Of a stretch of DNA of 64,000 bases, positions 44,701-56,700 are shown in pieces. Numbering within the stretch: position 1 is the first letter of the stretch; each line of letters starts with the position of its first letter. The DNA comes from Anolis sagrei (taxonomy: Eukaryota > Chordata > Lepidosauria > Squamata > Anolidae): positions 8,955,875 through 9,019,874 of the forward strand of contig NC_090034.1 of assembly GCF_037176765.1 (NCBI RefSeq). The letters are read 5' to 3'. Both the position numbers and the translations under genes were made by a program. The notes beneath the pieces were generated by a model, which saw only the letters and a list, made by a program, of their open reading frames with translations, was not told the origin of the DNA and did not search any database.

Positions 44701-47700
44701 GGAAATAAAGCCCGACTGCTCATTGGAGGGAAGGATACTAGAGACAGAGTTGAAGTACTTCGGCCACATCATGAGGAGACAGTGAAGTTTAGAGAAGACA
44801 ATTATGCTGGGGAAAGTGGAAGGAAAAAGGAGGAGGGGCCGACCAAGGGCAAGATGGATGGATGGAATCCTTGAAGTGACTGGACTGACCTTGAAGGAGC
44901 TGGCGGTGGTGACGGCCAACAGGGAGCTCTGGCGTGGGATGGTCCATGAGGTCACGAAGAGTTGGAGACGACTGAAAGAATGAACAACAACATGGCAGTG
45001 GCAGTTGTCATGCAGATTCCGGAGAGACTAAGAAACTTTGGGATGTCTGAGGTGGAGGAAACACAGAAAATCTGGGATGAAAGGGAGAGGCAGTGGGGGG
45101 GGGGGGGGAGTCATACAAATTCCACACCAATGGAGACAGTAAGAAACACTGGGATGCCTGTGGTGGAGGAAACACATAAAATCTAAGATGGCATTGTCCC
45201 CATATGATAGCCTTCACAGGTGGTGGGCAGTGTGGTGTTTGTGGAGGACATTGTCAGGGCTCTTGGACATGTTTACAGTGCTCACTATAACCTGCAATGT
45301 GATTAGAGGGAAGTCCTACAACTCCTATAAATCCCAGTACCTACAACTCCTATAAATCATGGTGAATTCTCCCCAAACCTCTCTAGTATGTTCAGTTGCT
45401 GATCAGGTCCTCAGTTTGTTGTGTGCCATATGGAGAATCAGAAACACTGAGATGTCTGTGGTGGAGGAAACACATAAAATCTAGGATGAAATTATCCCCG
45501 TATGGTAGCCTTCACTTGGGAGGTGGACAGTATGGTGTTAGTGGAGGATATTGGAGGGTTCTTGGACGTGTTCATGGTGCTCTCTATAACCTGCAATGCC
45601 ATTGGAGGGAGGGCCATTGGTGTCTCCTGAGCAGTGGGAACTATAGCTGTTTGTGGAGGCAGGAGCTTGTCTGTGTATGTGGGCACCACAGCCACATACA
45701 CACATACATATTTTCACTTTTTTATTATGTGTATAGAAGATAGATAACGGCGCTCCATGCAGTCATGCTGGCCACATGACCTTGGAGGTGTCTACGGACA
45801 ACGCCGGCTCTTCGGCTTAGAAATGGAGATGAGCACCACACCCCAGAGTCAGGGGACTACCATTACCTTTTTATAGAAGATAGATTGATGGATATAAGAC
45901 ACTTGTAAATGGATAATTATTTACATTTTGTACACTGTTGCTGGTGCTTCATGTATCCTTACAGCCTTTCACTCTTCCATGTTTCGGCTGCCAGCTTATT
46001 AGCATAGGCTCCTCTTTCAAATTCCTTTCATTACCTTTTGCCAGTAATGGAGGTAGCTTCCTCTGATGTGCTAATCATGTACGTTTCTCCTTTAACCGCA
46101 GCTTTAACTCCTTGGCTAAAGCATGCTAAGAGGATAATTTGGATAGAGACCACAGGCTTCTGTTATCTGCCCAGTGTGGGCAATTCTCATTTCCAAAGGA
46201 AGAATTTTTACTTGGTTATAAGGCAATGTTGAGAGGCAGAAGCCTGCTTCAGCTTGTTTCCTTTGTAACATGAAGATGAACGTTGCTTCCTTCAGAGAGA
46301 CTGGGTTTCGTAAAAGCTCCAAGAAGGACCCTGTTTGGCTTCTCATCCAAAGGTGTAGCTACTTCCATAGCGACTGATCTGGATGCTTCTAGTCTACCTC
46401 ATGTATTGAGCCCTTTGGTGGAATATAAGAGGCAAACCCGTATCACTTCCAGAATGGGTTGAGGTGTTTCACTGAAAAACTTTGTAGGAACACAATCTGT
46501 GACAAATCTTCTTTCCTTCCTTTCTTGGCAATGGTCAGCTGGAAGAGCAAGCTGGACAGATCCAGTCAGGGACCCGGCTCTTACAGGTGGAACGGGAGAA
46601 AATGCAGATGGAGTTGAGCCACAAACGGGCTCGAATTGAGCTCGAGAAGGAGGCTAATACAAATGCAAGGAATTTTCAGGTGAGTTTTCGACTGTCCCTG
46701 TCTGATTTTACCTGGTTGATTTTCTCTCGTGTCCTCTTGTGATGTCTAGGTGCAAGAGAAAGTTCAGAATGCAAGGTTGCTTTTGAGGAATGGTTGGTTT
46801 CCTTTTCTTCTGTCGAGGGCCAGGTTTCTTCCGGACTAGCATGTCGAGGGTTGTATCATCATATATGTAGTGCTATCAATGTACGTTTAGTAGTAAAACA
46901 ACAGCAACATGCAAATCAAGCCAGTTACATTTAGTGTATAAAATATATCTCTGGTGGGTGAAACAGAAAGTATTCGAGTCAGAACCCAAAATGACCAAAT
47001 GCTGTTGTCCTATCTTTTATATTTGATGTCTTCATGCTCTTTCCTTTCTGCAATGGGCCCATAGAAGGAAGACAGATTACCATTCACAGACTAAATAAAT
47101 CTCTAGCAGAGGCCTTTGAAAGTTCAGAGTTCCTAGCTCTGCAGGTAGCCCAGGTCTGTTTAGGACCATTTCAACATGATTTATTATTTATTTCTTTAAA
47201 ACATTTGCATCCCGATCTTCTCTACCTCCGTAGAGGGACTCAGACTGGCCAACAGCAAGGATTCGATGCTAACAATACAATCTAAAACATCGTACATCAA
47301 CAATAAATTAAAATACATATAGACTAAAATACATAGAAGCCAGTTTGTCAAGATAAAATCATGTCCCACTCAGTCCACATTTGTGGTTGATAACTTTAGT
47401 TAATTGCCAGTCTCCGCCATTATTCTGGGAATGTCTCGTTCCATAGCCTTTTTTTTATAGAGAATTTAGAGAACTGTGACATTGACTTGGGAGATGTAAC
47501 TGGGACTTGGGGTTTCGAGTAGGGCAAAGACAGCATAGCATAGTGGTTTGAGTGTTGGACTACAACTCTGGAGAGCAGGCTTTGAATCTTCACTAAGCCC
47601 TGGAATCCCACATGTCACTCAGAGTAAGTCACACACTCTCAGCCTCAGAAAATCTTGTGACAGGTCACCATAAATCAGAATCACATTGAAAGCACACAAC

Positions 47701-50700
47701 AATGATAGATCTTATTTTAGAAAAACAGCAACTTTTAGAGATTTTTTTGTATACCAATAGCGACTTGAGAAACTGCAAGTCGCTTCTGGTGTGAGAGAAT
47801 TGGCTGTCTGCAAGGATGTTGCCCAGGGGGTGCCCAGATGTTTTGATGATTTATCATCCTTGTGGGAGGCTTCTCTAATGGGAGAGCTGGAGCTGACAGA
47901 GGGAGCTCATCCATGCTCGCCCCAGATTCAAACCTCTGACCTGTCAGTCTTCAGTCCTGCCGGCACAAGGGTTTAACCCATTGTGCCACCAGGGACTCCT
48001 AAAATCATCACCTTTTAGTGATCATAACCTTTTAGAGAACAACCAAATACAAGGCAATTATCTTCAACAACCTGTTGACTCTGATCTTTTAGGAAACTGA
48101 GAATATGCCGGTTCGTAAAAATAGCAGTTCCTCAGAAGTGTTTTTCAATGCCCAAAATATATCTACTCTCCCATAAAACAACTTGTTTATATTATGCACC
48201 CAAAAGACAAAATAAAGTAGACTTTGGTAAAAATAACATATTTGGTTTACTCACAACCTTCATGTGTTCAGCATACGCAGGTACACAACTTATCATTTAG
48301 TTATAGATATTGTTGAGGACTTTCATGGCTGGAATCACTGGGTTGTTGTGAGTTTTCTGAGCTGTATGGCCATGTTCCAGAAGCATTCTGTCCTGACGTT
48401 TCACCTGAATCTATGGCAGGTCTCACAAGCTTTGAGGCCATAGAACCTGGAAAACTCACAACAACCCAGTTATAGATATATTTGAGATAGTTTCTTTGTA
48501 ATCTAGTCAGAACATCTCTCTCACAATAAAGAGCAGACAAAGGTTTGCAAGTCTGCAATCTGAGCAGTCCCAAAGTCTAAAGAAGTCTGTGCTCTGTGCT
48601 CATGCCAGAGCGGATCATGTGGTCTGCAGCTCCTCCAACAACTTCTCAGGAAAGACATAGAGTTAGGAAAGAAAGCTGCATTCCAGAACATACTTATAAT
48701 AAGCAAGTAACAGGATTATGGCTAAACAAATGACTAGAGGAGACTTGAAGAAGGTTGTAATTTCCAACATCTTGTGGCACAATACATGACAAATCTAGGA
48801 TCTGAAGAGCCAAAATGGCAACTAGCCTGTGTGATGTGACTGCATATATTAGTGTTTCTCAACTTGGGGCTCAAGACCCCTGGGGGGAAAATTTTGAACA
48901 GCTGTCAGAGAGTTTGCCAAAGACCACCAGAAAACACAGTATTTGTGGGAGGTTTGGCCCAATTGTAACATTGGTGGGATTCAGAACGTTCTTTGATTGT
49001 AGGTGAACTAGAAATCCCAGCAACTACAACTCCCAAATGTCAAGGTCTATTTTCCTCAAACTCCACCAGTGTTCAAATTTGGGCATATTGAGTATTAATG
49101 CCAAGTTTGGTCCAGATCTATAATTGTTTGAGTCTACAGTGCTCTCTGGATGTAGGTGAGCTACAACTCCCAAACTCAAGGCCAATGTCCACCACCAAAC
49201 AATATTTTCCGTTGTATTGTCGAAGGCTTTCATGGCTGGAATCACTAGGTTCTTGTGGGTTTTTTCGGGCTATAGAGCCATGTTCTAGAGGCATTTCTCC
49301 TGACGTTTCGCCTGCATCTATGGCAAGCATCCTCAGAGGTACCAGAGGTACCCTACCTTTGAGGATGCTTGCCATAGATGCAGGCGAAACGTCAGGAGAA
49401 ATGCCTCTAGAACATGGCTCTATAGCCTGAAAAAACCCACAAGGACCTAATATTTTCCATTGGTCATGGAAGTTCTGTGTGCCGAGTTTGGTTCATTTCC
49501 ATCATTAGTGGAATTCAGAATGCTCTTAGATTGTAGGTGAACTATAAATCCGAGCAACTACAACTCCCTAATGACAAAATCAACCCCTCACAACCCCACC
49601 AGTATTTAAATTTGGGCATATTGGGTATTGGCATAGGTCCAGTGAATGAAAATACATCCTGCATATGAGATATTTGCATTATGATTCATAGCAAAATGAC
49701 GGTTATGAAGTAGCAATGAATATAATGTTATGGTTGGGGGTCACCAACTGTATTAAGGGGTCACGGCATTAGGATGGTTGAGATCCACTGGCATATATTG
49801 CCTACGTTTTTGCCACATATGAAAACTTAACATGCATTTTTTTCCTGTAAAGTGGTTCAGAAATTTAGAAGCTTTAATGCAGGCTTCACACAATAAAGAG
49901 CTGAAGTTGGATCAGTATTGTGGCTAAGAACAGACGAATAGCCGAGGAGGTTCCTGTTTCCACTTTTGAGTCAAGTGATTTTGTGGATTATTCCAGTGTC
50001 AGTTCAACCCCAAAATCGAGCTGAGTCAGTCAGAGAAACACTTAAAATCCTCATACCAAAAAAAAAGGAGCAGCATTAATCCAACATTGTGGTAATTACC
50101 CTGCTCAGATTCTGCATTTTGGGAGCCATGTGGATAAGGTTTTAGGAACCTTGTGCCGATTTGCATAATCCTTGCTTAGTATGTAAATCCGTAGCTTGTT
50201 TTGCTTTGATTAGCAGAGCAATTTGCTACGCGTTTTCCAATAAGCGCTAATCAATTTGGGTTGGAAGTAAATGGAAACTGCTGGAAATACTTTTGGAATT
50301 CGTAAGTGGTGGTGAAGGTGGAATGAAATCTCTCAGCAGAATTCAGTCTCTGTGTGTCTTATACTGCTTTAGACTGTTAGAAGGCACATTTACAACATGC
50401 ATATTTGTTTTAGCATTAATGCATAGAGTGCAGTATTCAGGCTTCAGGTATATACTCACATGGTGCATATTTGTGGGGTGATTAAATAGGATGTGTGAAA
50501 TGTGACAATTGTCCATAAATGTTTTCAGGGAGGCTTAGCATACATGTCCTGACACTAAGGAAGGCAATTAATTTGTGGGAAGTAAGTGGGGAAACAGAAC
50601 CATTAAAACAATTAGTTCTGCTTTCAAGAAAGTTGTTTTGTTATTATAATTGTATAGCGCCATCACTGTACATACTGCCTTACAAGTACAAGAACAACAA

Positions 50701-53700
50701 AACAGTTCCCTGCCCTCAGGCTTACAGTCTGGTTACGACATGACACAAAAGAAAACGAGGAGAGCAATGTGGGAGTTTTAGAATAATAGAATCATAAAGT
50801 TGGAAAAGACCCCATGGGCCATCCAGTCCAACCCCATTCTGCCAAGAAGCAGGAATATTGCATTTATTTATTTACTTTACTTGTATACCGCTCTTCTCAG
50901 CCAATTAGGCAACTCGGAGCGGTTAACAATAAGAAGCAGCAAAAATTCAAAGCAACACCATACAGCCATTTAAAAAACAATTGACACACTAACACATTAA
51001 GCAAATAACATCAGTGACCATCAATAACATCAATAACAGTTCAATAGCGTCTCATAACTAAAATCATAATCCAAGTTCGTCATCCGTTGTTCCGATTCCT
51101 ATAATTAATTGTAGTTCATTGCACTGCATTCAAAGCACCCCTGACAGATGGCCATCCAGCCTCTGTTTAAAAACTTCCAAAGAAGGAGCCTCCACCACAC
51201 TCCAGGGCAGAGAGTTCCACTGCTGAACGGCTCTCACAGTCAGGAAGTTCTTCCTCATGTTCAGATGGAATCTCCTCTCTTGCGGTTTGAAGGCATTGTT
51301 CCACGTCCTAGTCTCCAAGGAAGCAGAAAACAAGCTTGCTCCCTCCTCCCTGTGACTTCCTTTCACATATTTATACATGGCTATCATATCTCCTCTCAGC
51401 CTTACTTCTTCAGGCTAAACATGCTCAGCTCTTTAAGCCACTCCTCATAGGGCTTGTTCTCCAGACCCTTGATCATTTTAGTTGCCCTCCTCTGGACACA
51501 TTCCAGCTTGTCAATATCTCCCTTCAAGTGTGGTGCCCAGAATTGGACACAATATTCCAGGTGTGGTTTAACCAAAGCAGAATAGAGTATGGGTAGCATG
51601 ACTTCCCTGGATCTAGACACTATGCTCCTATTGATGCAGGCCAAAATCCCATTGGCTTTTTTGCCGCCACATCACATTGTTGGCTCATGTTTAACTTGTT
51701 GTCCACGAGGATTCCCAAGATCTTTTTCATACGTCCTGCTCTCGAGCCAGACATCATTGCCCCCCATTCTGTATCTTTGCATTTTGTTTTTTCTGCCTAA
51801 GTGGAGTATCTTGCATTTGTCACTGTTGAATTTCATTTTGTTAGTTTTGGCCTATCTCTCTAATCTGTCAAGTTTATTTTGAATCCTGCTCCTGTTCTCT
51901 GGAGTATTGGCTCTCCCTCCCAATTTGGTGTCATCTGCAAACTTGATTATCATGCCTTCTAACCCTTGATCTAAGTCATTAATAGAGATGTTGAACAGGA
52001 CCGGGCCTAGGATGTTGTTTGTTTTGTTTGTTCTCGTGCTGAAGCTTAAATAATGTGTACCTACTACACATTAGAAAAGAAGACTTACAATGTGGTATTT
52101 ATTTATCATGTCAGAAGCAAATTGAGCGTATAGTTATAATGGATTTTAAAATGCAAACAAAGTTGAAAACTTGGCTTTAGACTAAATGCCCTTTGACCAG
52201 TAGCTGGCCACTTGGAGTAGGCTGTTAGGAATTGTGGGAGTTGAAGTCCAAAACACCTGGAGCCCAGATTTGCCCATGTCTGTTATAGGGAGGGTACCTC
52301 TGTTTTCAAATAGTTTTTTTTTGGTTTTTCTTTCTTTCTTTCTCTAGCGGGAGTCTGACCATAACCAAGACCTCAAAAAACGCATCAAGAATTATCAGGA
52401 CAGGGAGGCGGAGATTGAAAATAAGCTCCAGGAACAAATTGAAATCAACAAAACCTGTCAGAAGAACGCCGAGTCCTTGAATAAGAAGCTGCAGGATAAG
52501 GAGAATAAATTGGCTGAAGCCAATGAGGTAAAACCAATCCTGTTTTTCAAATATTTACCTCTTGCAGTTTCTGAGTATACTTTGGGATTGATATCAACAG
52601 CTGTTACACTTGGGACACATGATAATATTGATAACATGAACATTCTCAGTGTTTTGATTTTTGTTTCAGGAGATGGCTGAACATTTCAATAATGGAAGGT
52701 TTATTTTTTTATGTGTCAGGAGTGACTTGAGAAACTGCAAGTCACTTCTGGTGTGAGAGAATTGGCTGCCTGCAAGGACGTTGCCCAGGGGACGCCTGGA
52801 GGCTTCTCTCATGTCCCCGCATAGGAAGCTGGAGCTGGCAGACAGCAGCTCACCCCATCCCCGGATTCATAATCGCTGACCTTTCGGTCAGCAGTCCTGC
52901 TGGCACAAAGGTTTAACCCATTGCGCCACTGGGGGGAGCCCCCGGTGGCACAGTGGGTTAAACCCCTGTGCTGGCAGGACTGAAGACCAACAGGTCGCAG
53001 GTTTGAATCCGGGGAGAGGCGGATGAGCTCCCTCTATCAGCTCCAGCTCCTCATACAGGAACATGAGAGAAGCCTCCCACAAGGATGATAAAAATAACAA
53101 AATCATCCAGGCGTTCCCCTGGGCAACGTCCTTGCAGACAGCCAATTCTCTCACACCAGAAGAGACTTGCAGTTTCTCAAGTTGCTCCTGACACAACAAA
53201 ACAAACAAACAACAAAAACCAAAAACTGGGGAGTTGGTTGTCTCTGGCACCCAGTTTGGCGTTCCAGTGGTGTATTTGTGCATCCTTTCTCCTCAGACAA
53301 TCACTGTGCTGAAAGGGAAGATATCACAGTGGAAGGTGGTCTAAAGAGAGCATTTGTCAAGAATTTGTCAAGCTCCCATTGTTTATCAGACGAAATGGAA
53401 TCGGAGGTGTTTTTATAAGACCACCACAACAGGACATTGTTTTAACAAGGAGACGCTAATGATGCTGGTTTTATTGTTTCTGTTGTGCTTTTATATTGCT
53501 TTTAATGTTTTAATTTGTATTTTGATATTATGTATACTGACTTGTTGTAAATTGCCTTGAGTCGCCGACAGGCTGAGAAAGGCGGTATAAAAATACAGTA
53601 AATAAATAAATGAATAAAAATAGATAAGAATAAGGAAAAAATATTTAGTTACTTGACCACAGCTGCAAAAATCGTATACGCTAAAAAGTGGAAAGAGAAA

Positions 53701-56700
53701 GATACACCAAGCATTGAAGACTGGATATTAAAAGTGTCAGACATTATGAATATGGACTGTCTTACACAAAAACTCAGAAACAAACAAGGGAAAATATAAG
53801 AGGAGACTGATTGGACTACAGTCATGAGCTTTATAGAGGAAAGAATCCGATAGGAGAGAGTAAAGGCACAGGGACAGAAAACAAAGGAAATGACACGGGA
53901 AGAGAAAAGGAAGACTACAAATGCCCTCCAAACACCAACCCCGCACTTTTGGCTTCTGTTTATTTTTATTTTTCCCCACCCCTTCTTGATCCTATCATTT
54001 ATGTTACTATCAAAACCTTAATAAAAATATAAATAAATAGATTACAAAACATGATGGGTTGTTTGGGTGTAGCAATAACATTGGGATGAAATGTGTAGTG
54101 ACTGATGCATGGTTTATAATTCTGGAGTAGCTCAGGTCACTACAATGAAGTCAGAGAAAGAAAGATATACCAGACAGGTCGACAGTAAAGAACAGGTAGT
54201 TTACCCTTTGTGGTTCGGAACAACATATAGAATCATAGAATCAAAGAGTTGGAAGAGACCCCATGGGCCATCCAGTCCAACCCCCTGCCAAGAAGCAGGA
54301 ATATTGCATTCAAATCAGCCCTGACAGATGGCCATCAGCCTCTGTTTAAAAACTTCCAAAGAAGGAGCCTCCACCACACTCTGGGGCAGAGAGTTCCACT
54401 GCTGAACGGCTCTCACAGTCAGGAAGTTTTTCCTCGTGTTCAGATGGAATCTCCTTTATTGTAGTTTGAAGCCATTGTTTCGCGTCCTAGTCTCCAGGGC
54501 AGCAGAAAACAAGCTTGCTCCCTCCTCCCTGTGGCTTCCTCTCACATATTTATACATGGCTATTATATCTCCTCTCAGCCTTCTCTTCTTCAGGCTAAAC
54601 ATGCCCAGCTCCTTAATCCGCTCCTCATAGGGTTTGTTCTCAAGACCCTTGATCATTTTAGTTGCCCTCCTCTGGACACATTCCAGCTTGTCAATATCTC
54701 TCTTGAATTGTGGTGCCCAGAATTGGACACAATATTCCAGGGGTCGTCTAACCAAAGCGGAATAGAGGGGTAGCATGACTTTCCTAGATCTAGACACTAT
54801 GCTCCTCTTGATGCAGGCCAAAATCCCATTGGCTTTTTTTGCCGCCACATCACATTGTTGGCTCATGTTTAACTTGTTGTCCATGAAGACTCCAAAATCT
54901 TTTTCACACGTACTGCTCTCGAGCGAGGCGTCCCCCATTCTGTATCTTTGCATTTCGTTTTCCTGCCAAAGATATGTACAGTGTCATCAGTTGCATCCAC
55001 TCACATAATGTCATTTTATGAGAGATTTAAAATGGTCTCTCTTTGTCCTTGTGCTGAAATTCCTTCAGCAGCTCATGAAGCAAGAACACACTCCAAACTC
55101 TCTCTCTCTGCTTCACTCTTCAAACTTTCTCTCTGCACCTGCATAGCTCAAGCCTGAACAAAAATGTAACAGTATACAAAAGTTCTAGGCTCCGCTTGCT
55201 TCCTGGGCATTGCCTGACCAACCAGCTTCATCATCTTATTTTACAGTTGACACACACACAGTAACTGATTCCTTGCATGCTCCAACAGAATTTATTATCT
55301 TCTAGCCGTCCCCTGCCATGCGTTGCTGTGGCCCACATGGCTGTTCTGTGTGGGAGTTCTGGCCCAATTCTATCCTTGGTGGGGTTCCGAATGCTCTGTG
55401 ATTGTAGCTGAACTACAAATCCCAGGAACTACAACTCCCAAATGTCAAGATTCTATTTTCCCCAAACTCCACCAGTGTTCACATTTGGACATATTGAGTA
55501 TTCGTGTAGAGTTTGGTCCAGATCCATCATTGTTTGAGTCCACAGTGCTTTCTGGATATAGGTGAACTACAACTCCAAAACCAAAGGGCACTGCCCACCA
55601 AAACCTTCCAGTATTTTCTGTTGGTCATAGGAGAACTGTGTGCCAAGTTTGGTTCAATGCCATCGTTGGTGAGGTTCAGAATGCTCTTTGATAGTACATA
55701 AACGACAAATCCCAGAAACTACAACTCCCAAATGACAAAATCATTTTTTTTTGAGTGAAGGACATACATTGGACTGATAGGTGTCTTGTGTCCAAATTTG
55801 GTGTCAATTCGTCCAGTGGTTTTTGAGTACTGTTAATCCCACAAACGAACATTACATTTTTATTTATATAGATTATTATTTATTTACATTTATATGTAAC
55901 CCTTCTCACCCCGAAGGGGACTCAGAGCGGCTTACAAAATATATCTACATACATTTTATTATTAGCATAGTACAATATCAGTATTATATATGACGGTGCT
56001 GGAGGAAAGTGCTGAGAGTGCCTTGGACTGCGAGAAGATCCAACCAGTCCATCCTCCAGGAAATAAAGCTCGACTGCTCACTGGAGGGAAGGATACTAGA
56101 GACAAAGCTGAAGTACTTTGGCCACATCATGAGGAGACAGGAAAGCCTAGAGAAGACAATTATGCTGGGGAAAGTGGAAGGCAAAAGGAAGAGGGGCCGA
56201 CCAAGGGCAAGATGGATGGATGGCATCCTTGAAGTGACTGGACTGACCTTGAGGGAGCTGGGGGTGGTAACGGCCAACAGGGAGCTCTGGCGTAGGCTGG
56301 TCCATGAGGTCACGAAGAGTCGGAGACGACTGAACGAATGAACAACAACAACAATATTGTACTACACCATTATACTGTAATATTATTAGTAATATAATAA
56401 TATATAATATAATAAATATAATAATACAATATTTATTTGTCGTGTCACGGCAACCAGTCATTTATATTACATTTCTAACAGAACAAAGCAAACAAACAGA
56501 CAAAATACAAAACGTGTGAGTTTGGTAGTTGATTAAATGTCCTTTGACCAGTATCTGGCCACTTGGAGTGCTTCTGGTGTTGCTGCAAGAAGGTCCTCCA
56601 TTGTGCATGTGGCAGGGCTCAGGTTGCATTGCAGCAGGTGGTCAGTGGGTTCTTGTAGGTTTTTTCGGGCTATAGGGCCATGTTCTAGAGGCATTTCTCC

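Larger units (their letters stand above)
43470..45740 (-). mobile_element. Diverged Helitron-like element with nested BovB and SINE
   Basis: On the plus strand it starts ACTAGCTTGGGTACCTGACG (reverse of a CTAGT end) and ends TTATTATGTGTATAGA. It is built of GGTGAACTACAA modules and a tandemly repeated GGTGGAGGAAACACA unit. Confidence 0.55.

Noticed and set aside
49215-49448. Inverted repeat as a CRISPR-like or bacterial structure
   Set aside because: It is a PLE insertion with TSD in vertebrate DNA.
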